Source of the DNA: Cryptomeria japonica
Lineage: Eukaryota > Streptophyta > Pinopsida > Cupressales > Cupressaceae
Length of the DNA stretch: 64,000 bases
Assembly: GCF_030272615.1 (NCBI RefSeq)
Contig: NC_081414.1
Span: 910,043,009-910,107,008 of the forward strand
Direction: 5' to 3'
Shown: in pieces, positions 10,857 to 22,117 of the stretch
Position numbering within the stretch: position 1 is the stretch's first letter
Layout of the letters: each line of letters starts with the position of its first letter
Made by a program: the position numbers and the translations under genes
The notes under the pieces: generated by a model
Databases searched by the model: none
The model's input: only the letters and a program-made list of their open reading frames with translations
Told to the model about the DNA's origin: nothing

Positions 10857-12209
10857 TTAATTTGGAATAGGTGCACCTAACTCAGTAGGTAAGGTGCTTT
10901 CTTCATTTGACACAATTTCCTTCCTTTTCCAAATCATCTGTAATTTTTCTTTTATTTTTTCAGTGTCTCCTCTAGGTTGGTCTCTGCAATCTCTAGCCAA
11001 GTGTCCAACTTTGTGACAATGAAAACATGACATACCAGGATTTCTCCATGATCTTCAGTTGTTCATTCCAAACCTCATAAAGTAGTTGGAACTTATATGT
11101 CCATATCTTCCACAAAATTCACACCATATCCTTGTATTGTAATCCCATGGTACTGCAAAATATTGTCGGTAAGGATCTGTGTGAGTTCGGTAACCTCTAA
11201 TATTTGCTCAGTGTGTAGACCACATGTAGTTCTTTTGCTTAAGCCAACACTTCTCGGTACTATGTCCATATCTATTGCAATTTTTACAAAACCCTTTGAA
11301 TTTTGCCTTCTGATAATTGTTAACAGACTTTGTCCTAAATTGGTTAAATGTATGACCATATTTATTGCAATTGTAACAATAATCATTAGACTTAGTGACA
11401 TTCAGTTGCTTACCTTTTTTGATTTGGCACATGTTAGCAGTATGACCTTGATTTCCATAGTAGTTGCAAATAGGCTTTTTTCTTTTGATGTGCTTCTTGT
11501 TGCCAGCTTGCTTTGATGATTCTCCTCTCTTGCTTGTATGAATTCCCTTCTCGGTAGAGTCTTTTCCTTTGTAACCAAGTCCTACTTCTTTGTTGGGTCT
11601 TCTTGTGTTTAGTTGCTCATCCAACATCTTTGATGCTTCATAACTCTTCTTCAGTGTTTCCTTGGATTTCTTCTCTATCTCAAGTTCATTGGTCAACCTT
11701 GGTATTTCAAGTTTCAATGCTTTACTCTCATCATCTTTCAGATTTGCTTCATGATGTGCATAACCTAATTGATCTCACAGATTTTGTTGAATCCCAGTCA
11801 ACCTTGTGATTTCATCATTCTTTTCAGATACTAATGCTTTAAGCTATTGATTCTCTCTTTCTAGATCTCTTACTTTATCCTCAGCTATCCTCAATGCATC
11901 AAGATTTTCAGTCATCTGTGTGCTGAAATGTTCATGTTCTCTTTTCATTGCTTTTAGCTAATCAGTCAGTGCTTTGTTCTTTTCTTTCAATACTCCAATC
12001 ATTTCTTGAGTCTCTTCAGATATACTGTTCTCAGATGATGTCTCAATTTGTTCCACTAACTCTTGAGAGTCCTGCAAAGCATCAGATAATCTTCTTCTCA
12101 CTTTCAATAATTTTTGCATTTGACTTTGCATGTCTGCAATCACTTGATTAGCATGATCCAACTCTTCTTGCAGATACACAATTCTCTGAGATTGTTTATA
12201 ACCTTCCAT
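10857..12209 (-). pseudogene. Element B gag with five zinc knuckles
   Basis: This capsid-like protein starts with MEGYKQSQ at 12209, about 50 bases after the primer-binding site. The N-terminal 250 residues are strongly coiled-coil, rich in Glu, Lys and Gln heptads. Five CCHC-type knuckles follow: CNYYGNQGHTANMC, CYNCNKYGHTFNQF, CKNCNRYGHSTEKC, CEFCGRYGHISSNY and CFHCHKVGHLARDC. Three have lost one ligand in this copy. Several in-frame stops break the frame. Typical Copia gag has a single knuckle, so the array is unusual. The C-terminus ends with GAPIPN. The identification as gag is firm from position and knuckles, although a Copia capsid domain cannot be confirmed by eye. Confidence 0.8.
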
Positions 12210-12257
12210 TGATAATATCTTTCTCTTTAGGTTGTTAAACCTTTTTCCAAGATTCAA

Positions 12258-12269
12258 GCTCTGATACCA
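12258..12269 (-). other. Primer-binding site of element B (initiator tRNA-Met type)
   Basis: The minus strand reads TGGTATCAGAGC, two bases inside the 5' LTR end. This is the standard plant Copia primer-binding site complementary to the 3' end of initiator methionine tRNA. It fixes the orientation of B and the inner edge of its 5' LTR. Confidence 0.9.
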
Positions 12270-12271
12270 AT

Positions 12272-13463
12272 TGTTAGGCCTAATATGGAAAGCTAATGTA
12301 CTAAGAGGGGAGGGGTGAATTAGTACTTCAAATCCTTTTAACAACAATATCTTTACTGTTGTGCATAAACCAAAAATTGCTGCAACATAACATAAAGCTA
12401 AAACAAATAAATAACAATCATACATGATTCACTCCATAACACATATATTTTGGTTATGCAAAAACTCTTGGTTAGAGAGAAAAACTGGGATGGGGATTGC
12501 ACCCACAACTTCACTACTGCAATAATAAAGAGTGCTTGGTTAGAGCTACATATTTAGCTATTTCTAATAGCTTACCCTGTTAGGAGTATCAATATCTATT
12601 AGATCTACCTTTCTAAAGGATTTTACAACACTTAAACTAAGTGTTGTACCTGGTTAGAGGCTTTACAATTTATAGACTTGGTTAGAGTCTTTCACCCTGT
12701 TAAAGGTTTCTCTTAAAACTTCAAAATATTTCAATAAAATCTTTACAAATATCTGCAACTTTACATCTAGAATGTTATAGCAGATTCTATGTGCTCAAAA
12801 TGAGATTACCTTGCTTATAGCATACCTCAGTAACCCATAAAATAACTCAGTAAACCCTTCTATTTACTTTGTTCTTTGACTATTCTTTGAAATCCTTCTC
12901 GGTGACTTCTGTATCTCTGTAATAGTCATAACACTTAGTGCTTTCTCATGTATCACACATGTCTTGCTTCATACACCTCTATATATCTCTGTCTGTCACA
13001 TTTTTATCCTTAATCCATGCTATATAAATAGATCTCTTATGTCGGTGATCTGATTCATTGCTTCGATCTTACAAACATGATTTATCGAATGAATAACTAT
13101 ACAAAATATTTCATTGGATAAATCACCTTGAAGTCATACACAATCTTTAAGTGCAATTTCCAATGTGATAACGATTCTATGTTCCTCGATCTTGTAACTC
13201 ATTTTCCCATGTGTGTGTAGGTTCAATTAATCTAATAACATGTTTCACTCGATGTATATCAAATCGGTGTATCATTATTTCTGCTTGATAGACATGGAAT
13301 GATACTCGGTAGATAGCTCGGTGCATACTGGGCTCTGTGAATACTTTCTTCTTTAACCAACTGTACTATGCATACCGACTGAATATTTCGGTAGTAGTAA
13401 CCAACTAGAGTATATAGAATGACTTTGGATGTAAAACTAATGACAACTTGATAAGTAGTAACA
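12272..13463 (-). repeat. 5' LTR of element B
   Basis: The intact 1,192-bp LTR runs from TGTTAGG to GTAACA and is followed by the target duplication ATCCC (13464-13468). It matches 4614-6616 apart from the insertion there, and also matches the LTRs of C at 30945-31950 and 53372-54542. B was therefore inserted as a unit with both LTRs. Confidence 0.9.
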
Positions 13464-13731
13464 ATCCCAATATAGGTATCCAACATTGATTTATCATATT
13501 GGAATAACTATTTTGATATACATGAAATGTTGGTTGGTGAAGGTTATTCTACTAATATTTCTTGGGTTTATCAAGAATTTTTCATATATCATTAGGGCAT
13601 AATGCAAACAATATGTGGGATTCTATGTTAAGTAAAAGAAAACTTTTGTAGCTTTAACCTTTTACCACTTTAAATACAAAAGCTTGGTGATCATGTCAGG
13701 GATATTGTTTGGAAAATTTGGGGTTCCAACA
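13464..13731 (-). repeat. Fragment of the 3' LTR of element H
   Basis: The LTR edge is placed at 13731 because the + strand reads GGGGTTCCAACA followed by GTGGCTTTGTATGGGGA. The same arrangement marks the internal edge of E's LTR (CCAATA then GTGGCTCTGCATGGGGA at 40541-40563). The fragment continues left to B's insertion site and perhaps beyond. It could not be aligned by eye to the right LTR of H, so the extent is inferred. Confidence 0.5.
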
Positions 13732-13858
13732 GTGGCTTTGTATGGGGATGTATACCCCTTGTGGGTATGTCAAGGATTCATAATTATCTAGGGTACAAAC
13801 TAAAAAAATGATAATAAAGAAAGACAAGGGGGGGTGGTATAATACATGGGGATATAAC

Positions 13859-14281
13859 CTAAACTACTACAGATGGAAGATGATTTAAGAGAAGAATCTC
13901 TTCAAGAACTATCCATGTGCTGATAGTTCCATATGTTCTCCATCCATATTTTGTAAGAAATATGAATCTTCCCCATTTTTACCCATGATGATATAAGGTA
14001 CAATCCATAATGACTCAAATTTCCCATGCTTTCATTTGTCTTGAGCTCTAGCATTCCACATGAGCAACAATTCTCCTTCTTGAAATTTTCTTCCTGTAGC
14101 CCTTTTATCATGCAAGTGTTTCACCTTTTGCTTCATCTTGAGGTTGCATTCTTGTGCTTCATTTATTATTTCATCCAATTCTGCAAGTTGTTCCATTCTT
14201 GCATTCATAGGCTTAGGTAAATCTAGACCTTCCTCTATCATGAACTTGTATACAGGTAACAAATTATTTATAGGCATTTTG
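13859..14281 (-). pseudogene. Element H integrase C-terminal part
   Basis: This is the end of the Gypsy integrase, separated from its core by element I. The minus strand encodes FELVYGT, then a helical segment, then HDKRATGRKFQEGELLLMW and a GKHGKFESLW-like stretch. These are the usual post-catalytic helices and the Gypsy integrase C-terminal beta domain (the chain KGDLVLLW... in E). The frame matches the upstream integrase at 22118-22758. The stop is at 13859-13861. It has in-frame stops, including one in place of Trp or Gly before KHGKF. Confidence 0.85.
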
Positions 14282-14331
14282 GCCTATGTGCCATAAACCA
14301 GTTCAAACAAAGATTTGCCTGTAGCTTTTTT

Positions 14332-15458
14332 TGTTGGCATTTTTTATGTTTATGTTGTGATTGTCATTAATGGACACACACTTGCATTAAGATCCTCTTT
14401 ATATGTATGAGTCAGAGCACAACTGGTATTTGTTCAATCTGGTATGTTGTATTATAGTCTTTAGACTATTGATGTTCTGTAGAATGTGTTTCCCAATCTA
14501 AAGAGGCATGTTGACCCCACGCGGTTCATGGATACCAAGCGATATGAGGGAGAAAAGTGGCATAACACATTCTTACCAGTATTCATTTTTGATAAATCGG
14601 AAACCGATATTTTGTATGAACCGGTAATACTCTGTGATGAGTTACCAACCGACATTTTATGATGAGTTACCAATCCACCGATTGTTTGACGGTGTCGACA
14701 CAATGGCGGTGCTTTTTGTGTCATGTTACTGAGTATGTCTAGATTCATTGAACCTAGGAAATTGAAATGTAATCCTATTGGACCAACATGAAATCAGATT
14801 CCTTTAAAAGGACATCATGTCTAGGGTTTTAGGTTGTTGTCGAAAGGGTTTATGTTGTTGCTAGGGTTTAAGGTGGTTGAGGAGTTGGAAAGAATATGAA
14901 TGTGTAGAAGACTCAAGTAATGCAGGAGTGCATTAAGAATGAGATATCAAGGATCTAACCGAGTAGTCTGTGCTATTAGATAGATCAAACACTTTTTGAT
15001 TACTCACATCTTTGACAAGTTTGTAGCCCTTAACCATGTAGGCCCAAAATCCTTTTGTAAAATCCTCTAACAAGGTGGTTCACCTCTGTGAATCTAAAAT
15101 CCTCTAGCAAGGTAGTCCTTGATCAGACTTATCTCCTAATAGAGATTGAGATTCCTAATAGGATCTGTTCTGGTGAAGAACATTGTAAGACCTTAACTGG
15201 TCTGGTTTCTATTCTGCAGATAGTGACTTGTGAGTTCCATCTCACCGTGGTTTTTCCCATTTGAGTTTCCATGTCAAATATCTTGTGTTATGGTTGTATT
15301 GCTTTTGTGGGTGAATGCTTTATTTGCATTTTTGTTTGCATATGTGATAATCGGCCTTTCTATTAAACTGTTTTATCGATTTATCTTTAGACTGTTTAAG
15401 TGTTTAAGTGTAGTGTTTTTTGGTATACTAATTCATCCCCCCCTCTTAGTATTCATCA
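14332..15458 (+). repeat. 5' LTR of element I
   Basis: It runs from TGTTGGCA to ATTCATCA, 1,127 bp, and is followed by the primer-binding site. The 3' LTR is 25 bp longer, mainly from two short tandem duplications (around 21060-21085 and 21830-21860). The end carries TTCATCCCCCCCTCTTAGT, resembling the ends of the A and B LTRs. Confidence 0.9.
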
Positions 15459-15460
15459 AT

Positions 15461-15472
15461 TGGTATTAGAGC
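15461..15472 (+). other. Primer-binding site of element I
   Basis: TGGTATTAGAGC lies two bases after the 5' LTR. It differs by one C-to-T change from the initiator tRNA-Met site TGGTATCAGAGC used by plant Copia elements. Confidence 0.85.
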
Positions 15473-15496
15473 CTACCTTTCTATAAGTTTAACCAC

Positions 15497-16780
15497 TTGG
15501 AAAGAGATATGGGGGAATCTACCTTGAGGGAACTTACTCTACATCTCACTCAGTCTGAGCAAACCTATGATGATCTCATGGTCAAATACAAGGCATCTCA
15601 AGCAAAAAGGAGTGAACATGCAGAAAAGTTGATGGAGCTATCTGAAAATAGTTCTGCAGATGAAGCAGTTAGGGAAGCCCTAATTGCAGAAGTAAATAAG
15701 ATAAATGAATCAAACTCCAACCTAAGAAAGGAGCTGGAAGGACTGACTATCTGAATGTGTCAAGATCTTGAGAACCAGAGGAAAGCTGAAGACCTGGTGA
15801 AAGAAAGAGATCATGAGATCTCCAAGCTGAAACAAGAGATCACTACCCTAATTGCTCAACTCCATGCTAGCAAAGTGGAAAAGGATGACATGCAAGGTGA
15901 ACTGAATAGTGCCATCTCTGAGAATGAAAACCTGGTGGAAACAAATGCTGCTATTTCCAAAGAACTCTCCGAGTCAAAGGAAATACTTGCTAAGTTCAGC
16001 AAGATTACTATCAAGCTAGAGCAAAAGCTTGAATCTGCCAAACCGGTCAAGAATACCAATGGACTTGGTTATTCCAGTTATGAGGAAGGTGAGACCTCTA
16101 GTACAAATGCTGGAGCATCAAAGAAACAACTAGCATTTAAAAGAAAAGGTAAGCAAAAATTCAAACCTGTTTGCTTTAACTGTCTTAAAGAAGGACACAC
16201 TGCCAATGTATGTAGGAGCAAAGCCTACAATAATTTTCCTTACTTTATTAACAATGTACCTAGATCCAATAAGTTCAATGGTCATTGTTATGCATGCAAC
16301 AAGTATGGGCATAGAGCATTTGAATGCAGGTCTATCATGAATGACATTGGAAGATATCCTCAGAGGACCCAAGGAGTTGGTCCTAAACCTTTTGTGAACT
16401 AGAATCACAACCAGTTTAATGTCTTCAATCATCAGCCAAGAAGCAGTGGCTATCAAGCGGCAACCAGATGGAGAGAAAATTGTATGATTTGTCATGGTCA
16501 TGGTCACACTGCTGCAACATGCAGAAGGAAGAATGGAAACATGAACAATGGACCTTGGAGAGAACCTAGATTGGTTTGCTATCACTACAACAAACCGAGT
16601 CACATTGCAAGATTATGCATAAGCAAAAAGAGTATATCTGATGATATACCGGTCACTTCAGAAGGAGGAATTGATGTTGAAATAGTTCAAGTGGACATGA
16701 ACAAAACCTGGAAGAGGAAACCAGTAATGTTGGAAGAGGAACTAGTTTCTATACTAGTGTGGAAATATTGGAACCGATAA
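15497..16780 (+). pseudogene. Element I gag with four zinc knuckles
   Basis: This is one reading frame of 428 codons with in-frame stops at 15752-15754 (TGA) and 16400-16402 (TAG). Translation could start at 15497 or at the second ATG, 15509. The first 200 residues are strongly coiled-coil and rich in Glu, Lys and Ser. Four knuckles follow: CFNCLKEGHTANVC, CYACNKYGHRAFEC, CMICHGHGHTAATC and CYHYNKPSHIARLC, the last with one Cys changed to Tyr. The layout matches the B/C gag (coiled coil, then a knuckle array, then a short acidic tail), but the sequences are diverged. This supports homology of the two families. Confidence 0.82.
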
Positions 16781-17235
16781 ACTAAGCTTCAAAAGGCTTA
16801 GGGGGAGCAAATGGCAAAATGTTTTCGAACCCCTGGTTTATACCAGCAAAAAACCTTAACTAGTATGTGATACCTGTCGCTTGACAGAAGACCATAAATG
16901 ATAAAAAGGCAAATTAGGGTTTATGCCCTAATGGAGGAGCATTAATGACGGTAGGTGAGGACTATGTTTAAAAGAATTTTTGAAATCATTTCTCACTATC
17001 AGTTTTCAAGCGAAGAAAAGTTTTTCAAAGTGCAGGGTGACGAAAAGGCGATTTGAGCAAAGATTTGGAGAAATTAAGAAATCGCAAAGGAGATTCAAAT
17101 TCAAATAGCAAACGGTCAAGTGGAGAACACAAAGTGGTGATTCAGCTACTGACGAAGTAAGGAGTGAAGGAGAATTGGAAAGCCCTAAATTCACATGTTT
17201 TAAAAGGTATTTCTTGAGTTCTTAAAATTTCTACA
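16781..17235 (+). other. Element I spacer between gag and ORF2
   Basis: A purine-rich run, AAAAGGCTTAGGGGGAGCAA, follows the gag stop and is again polypurine-like. The rest is non-coding with only short frames. B has a comparable spacer at the same place. Confidence 0.5.
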
Positions 17236-20200
17236 ATGGCTTTCGCATCTCATACCAGTTCTAGTACATTTATTGAGTCTGAAAGTTTTATTCAATGGAA
17301 GTCAAAGTATAATGCCCTATCACAAGTTCTAGCTGGAGTGATAGTAGAAGAGGGAATTTCTGACTACTTAGATTGCAAGATTGAAGACCTAGGGTCTCTA
17401 GCCATCCACTCCCAACTAGGTCTATTTTGTGGAAAGGATAAGAAAATCAAACCGGAGTATAGTATCTTGGAGAAGAAGAAACTCCATAATGTTGTATACT
17501 TCCTAGAAGACTTTACAGAGGATCATATAAGGATCATTTTGAGCAGAGTCCATGATGACAAAATGTACCTGGAGAGGATGCATGATATCACACCATAGGC
17601 AATTCATGCAGTCATCGGTTTCTATAATACAGGGGAAGTACTAGCCCTAAGGACGGCTAGCAAGTCTGAAACGTCTAGGCTCACCAGTTTAGTGAGCTAC
17701 TCACAGGGCATGACTATAAATTCAATTAAGAATGATCTGGTTAATTATGCCTACATGGTGATAGGCTATCGGACATTCTCTGCTAGCATAAACAACTTTG
17801 TATCCACTGCAGCGGTAAATGCCGCTTACCGGATGATAAAGGAGGATGCATCATTCGATCTGTGCACCGGCATGCAGAGGCAACTCCTCTCAAATCTGAA
17901 GTCGATCAAACAAGACAATGCACTAAGGTTCAAGTTTGGACAGCTACTGGTAGGGTTGTTCTTCTATTTCCAAGGCTACTTCCCAGGAGTGGGAGACATT
18001 TAGTGGTCTGTGGACCAACTGGTTACCAAACAGATAAAGGACATTTTGCAAGCAGTAGGAACCGGTTATCTTGAAGTTTTGAACAAGTATTTTGATGAGT
18101 TCAGACAAAAAATGAGCCAAAGGATGAGGATCTCAGGTGATATCGTCAAGAAATATAAAGATGACATATGTTTCACCATCAAGGTGGATCAATGCATAAT
18201 GGAGGTTGTTGAGCCCAAATAGGAAGAAGTGGAGCCAATGGGCTATGAGGTGATGTACGACATGTAGGAGGGTATGCCTCTACCCTTATTGCCTCACTGC
18301 TTGATCCTAAGGTGAAGAGAACCGGCACCTACCTAGAGAGGATAGCACCGGCTGAGGAACCACTAGCAGTGAAAGAGAAAGAACTGACAGTGAAGAAGGC
18401 AAAGGCAGTGCCTGCAACATTAGCACCAAGTTACTACTGCAACTCCAAGAGTGACCAAGCGGTCACTAGCTAAGAAGAAATCCAGAAGCTGCACCGGCTA
18501 AAGTGTTCCAGAGAAAGAGGAAGACAAGGAACACCTCTCTAGACTCAGAGGAAACTGTTTCTAAGGAAAAGCCAAAGAAAACACGTCAAGCAAATAAGAA
18601 GACCAAGAATGAACCGACATCTTCTGCACTGGTAAATATAGATATCTCCTCCTATAAACCTTTGATACATTGTCAAAGAACAATAAAGAATATTAGGAGA
18701 AAAGTGTTAAATGATTTACTTGTGTGTTTTGATGACTTCAATGAGGATGAAAAGGAAGCGATCGAAAAGGAAATAATTCAGTATATGTGTAGTAATGACC
18801 GGTCGCCCTCGGAGATTAAGTCTCAAACACTGGATTCTTTATATATCTCATTAGATAATAGATGGTGCATTGCCATAGAGAAAGAACAGGAAATTAGAGA
18901 GAAGGTTTTAGCACAATACTTTCCCGACCTGTCAAATTCTGAATTATATGATGTTATTGATCTAAATAAAGGACTCTTTTTCACTAGAAAAAGAAGACTC
19001 TGGCTGTTAGAAGGTAGAGTTGCTGATGTCAAAAAAGACACCCATCTATTTATGCAAACCATTGTCCAAACTCACAAAGCACGTCTGGCCAACTGGCAAG
19101 CAGAAGAAGAACTGGTTATATCCAAACCAGATGAAGTATTTGATGATGAAGGCAATCTAGTCATTGAACCAATTGACACCATTGATGTTGACTCTCTGGA
19201 TGAAGAAGATGTTACTTAGGAAATACCATCTGAGGCAACAAGACAAGAGCAACAGGCTGAATAGGAGAAGAGAGCTGAGGACAGACAAGAAGCGGCAAAG
19301 GAAGAGGCAGAGCAGAGGAAAAAGGATGAAGAAGAGAAGCAAAAGAAGAAGGAAGAAGAGAAAAAGAAAAAAGATGAAGAGGAAAAGAAGAAGAAAGATG
19401 AAGAAGAGAAAAAGAAAAAAGATGAAGAGGAGAAAAAGAAGAAAGATGAAGAGGAGAAAAAGAAGAAGGTTGAAGAGGAGAAAATGAAGAAATATGAAGA
19501 GGAGAAGAAGAAGAAATATGAAGAGGAGAAGTAGAAGAAGGATGAAGAGGAGAAAAAGAAGCAAGAAGATGAAAAGAAAAGGAAAGAAGAGGAGGATAAG
19601 GAACAGGAGAAGAAGAAGGAAGCAGAAAAGAAAAAGGCTGAGGAGGACAAGGAAGTAGAGAAGAGGAGAGAAGTAGAGAAGAAGAAAGTGGAAGAGGATA
19701 AGGTAGGAGAAGTGGTGAAGAGTACCCAGATGGAGACTTCGAAGGCAACCGGGAGTCAAGCCAAACCGGCTGACCTCTCCAGTCCTATAGATCTCCAGTC
19801 TGTAAGTGAATCGGAGCTAATGCAGAGCATCAAGGTTGCTCAAGAGCGCCTTGAAATCATTCAAAGGAAGAAAGAGTAGGATATAATTCAAGCGGTTGTG
19901 GACACACTTACCGATTTGATACTCGATATAAATCTTCCAAACACCGATTCATCATTAGCTAGACTAAAGCTCCTATGCATAGTAGTATATGATCAGGTGC
20001 AGAGCCTTGAAGAGGTAGCAGAGGTTAATGTCAAGAAGGAGCATCAAAAGGCTCTTAATATAGCTCTGGTGAAAAAGTTGAATGAGCTCCGGACTGAACT
20101 AAAGAAAGAACAAAAGGATATAAGGGACGTTCTACATGAGGGGAATATGCTACTCAACAAAATCTGTCAACCCCATCTGTTCTATAATGATGTGTTAAAT

Positions 20201-20596
20201 CAAAAGCAAAAACTTGACCAGGACTTGCAGTCCTACTTGAGCACATTCAAGCCACCTTATGATTCCTTCACAAGTTATGGGCAAACTGTTCACTAGTTTC
20301 ATATCCAGTCAGCGAAAATGGAGCAAGACATCAGTACACGGTCTAGAGATTTGCAGGAGCTTCAACTGGTTTTACTTCCATGTCTGCAAATTCTTTAGAA
20401 GTGTTATCTAAACTTGGATGCCTTGACAGTTACACAAGAGATAAGCATAGTTGATGCCATGGAAGAATAGGTCTCCCAGATGCAAACAGAGAAAGAAGTG
20501 GCCACCTCCCTACTCGAGTCCTGGTCTCTATCAATGAAGCAATTCTTGAAGGACTATAAATCTATTTTTGACAAGTACTATTCCTTATTGTCATAA
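17236..20596 (+). pseudogene. Element I ORF2: long unknown protein homologous to B ORF2
   Basis: This region of about 1,120 codons starts MAFASHTSS and ends in YKSIFDKYYSLLS. It has one frame change between 18222 and 18503 and several in-frame stops. Conserved blocks occur in the same order as in B: SRVHDD (about 17547), a helical block ending in GQLLVGLFFYFQGYFP, KKYKDDI (about 18146), then LDNRW (about 18851-18865) with a following PDLSNSELYDV, and the C-terminal YKSIFD. Between the second block and the C-terminus lies a long Lys/Glu repeat (19290-19690) absent from B. I recognise no enzyme motif. A structural or host-interaction role is possible, but function is unknown. Confidence 0.75.
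19290..19690 (+). repeat. Coding minisatellite: Lys/Glu-rich repeat in ORF2 of element I
   Basis: Imperfect copies of a 24-base unit encode DEEEKKKK-type octads, followed by less regular EEEKKK runs. The unit remains in the ORF2 frame and predicts a long, highly charged single helix. One stop (TAG near 19533) interrupts it. The opposite strand gives long Leu/Ser-rich open frames, which are artefacts of this composition. Confidence 0.85.
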
Positions 20597-20959
20597 ACCT
20601 TTATTATTTTTATATATCAAATGGAAACAGGGTTGTTTAGCAATAATTTGTCATTGTTGGCAAAGGGGGAGAAGTATTCTATTTTGGAAAAGTATAGGGG
20701 AAAAGTATTCTATTTTGGAGAAGTATAGGGGAAAAGTATCTATTACTTAAAATTTTGCTATATGCTTTGATATATGCTATATGCTCTGATATCTCAATTT
20801 TTATGCTCTGTATGCAAAATTGCTATACATTGTATTGATTAAGGGATAGTGTATATGCTCAGGGGGAGCAATTTTCCTAATGGCATGTTTTGTTGTAAAA
20901 CACTTAGATGTCAAAATTTTATTTTCCTAAGTGTTGCCATCAATGCCAAAGGGGGAGAT
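20597..20959 (+). other. Element I 3' UTR with duplicated purine-rich units and polypurine tract
   Basis: After the ORF2 stop there are polypurine-like runs at about 20661-20672 and 20860-20870, before the real tract AAAGGGGGAGAT (20948-20959). A roughly 31-bp unit containing AAGTATTCTATTTTGGA is repeated in tandem about two and a half times at 20670-20740. Confidence 0.7.
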
Positions 20960-22111
20960 TGTTGGCATTTTTGATGTTTATGTTGTGATTGTCATTGATG
21001 GACACACACTTGCATTAAGATCCTCTTTATATGTATGAGTCAGAGCACAACCAGTATTTCTTCCAACCGGTATGTTGTAGGTATGTTGTATTATAGTCTT
21101 TAGACTATTGATGTTTTGTAGAATGTGTTTCCCAGTCTAAAGCGGCATGTTGACCCCAAGCGGTTCATGGATACCAAGCAGTATGAGGGAGCAAAGCGGC
21201 ACAACACATTCTTACTAGTCTTCATTTTTGATAAACTGGCAACCAATATTTTGTATGAACCGGTAATACTCTATGATGAGTTACCAACCGACATTTTATG
21301 ATGAGTTACCAATCCACCAATTGTTTGACGGTATCGACACACTGGCGATTTTTTTTGTGTCATGTTACTGAGTATGTCTAGATTCATTGAACCTTTGAAA
21401 TTGAAATGTAATCCTATTGGACTGACATGAAATCAGATTCCTTTAAAAGGACATCATGTCTAGGGTTTTAGGTTATTGTCAAAAGGGTTTATGTTGTTGC
21501 TAGGGTTTAAGGTGGTTGAGGAGTTGGAAAGAATATGAATGTGTAGAAGACTCAAGTAATGCAGGAGTGCATTAAGAACGAGCTATCAAGGATCTAACTG
21601 AGTAGTCTGTGCTATTAGATAGATCAAACACTTGTTGATTACTCGCATCTTTGACAAGTCTATAGCCCTTAACCGGGTAGGCTCAAAAGCCTTTTGTAAA
21701 ATCCTCTAACAAGGTGGTTCACCTCTGTGAATCTAAAATCCTCTAGCAAGGTAGTCCTTGATCGGACTTATCTCCTAACAGAGATTGAGATTCCTAACAG
21801 GATCTGTTCTGGTGAAGAACATTATAAGACCTTAACCGGTCTGACCTTAACCAGTCTAGTTTCTATTCTACAGATAGTGACTTGTGAGTTCCATCTCACC
21901 TTGGTTTTTCCCATTTGGGTTTCCATGTCAAATATCTTGTGTTATGGTTGTATTGCTTTTGTGGGTGAATGCTTTATTTGCATTTTGGTTTGCATATGTG
22001 ATAATTGGTCTGTCTATTAAACTGTTTTACTGGTTTATCTTTACACTATTTAAGTGTTTAAGTGCAGTGTTTTTTGGTATACTAATTCACCCCCCCTCTT
22101 AGTATTCATCT
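20960..22111 (+). repeat. 3' LTR of element I
   Basis: This 1,152-bp LTR starts TGTTGGCA directly after the polypurine tract. It ends ATTCATCT, where the expected CA has become CT, followed by the T-run target duplication. It matches 14332-15458 with two extra short duplications. Short open frames within it are not genes. Confidence 0.9.
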
Positions 22112-22117
22112 TTTTTT

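Larger units (their letters stand above)
4614..13463 (-). mobile_element. Element B: complete pol-less Copia-type LTR retrotransposon
   Basis: The element reads on the minus strand: 5' LTR (12272-13463), primer-binding site, gag, a long unknown ORF2, polypurine tract and 3' LTR (4614-6616). ATCCC flanks both ends (4609-4613 and 13464-13468), which proves a complete insertion. The two LTRs are each 1,192 bp once an 811-bp insertion plus duplication in the left one is subtracted. The 5.7 kb interior contains no protease, integrase, reverse transcriptase or RNase H in any frame, so the element is non-autonomous. Element C is a second copy of the same family, and element I is a diverged cousin with the same gag plus ORF2 plan. 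The Copia assignment rests on the TGGTATCAGAGC primer site, LTR ends and gag type. Confidence 0.88.
14332..22111 (+). mobile_element. Element I: complete pol-less Copia-type retrotransposon
   Basis: The element has a 5' LTR (14332-15458), primer-binding site, multi-knuckle gag, a long ORF2, polypurine tract (AAAGGGGGAGAT, 20948-20959) and 3' LTR (20960-22111). It sits inside the integrase of Gypsy element H, flanked by TTTTT on each side, consistent with a 5-bp target duplication in a T run. No protease, integrase, reverse transcriptase or RNase H is found in the 5.5 kb interior. Gene order and ORF2 motifs match elements B and C, though the LTRs and most residues have diverged, so it is a second family with the same plan. 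Solo LTR J belongs to this family. Confidence 0.88.

Noticed and set aside
19157-19759. Long Leu/Phe- or Ser-rich minus-strand frames that resemble a membrane protein
   Set aside because: They are the reverse strand of the GAA/GAG/AAG coding repeat of ORF2 in element I; all three reverse frames stay open only because of that composition.
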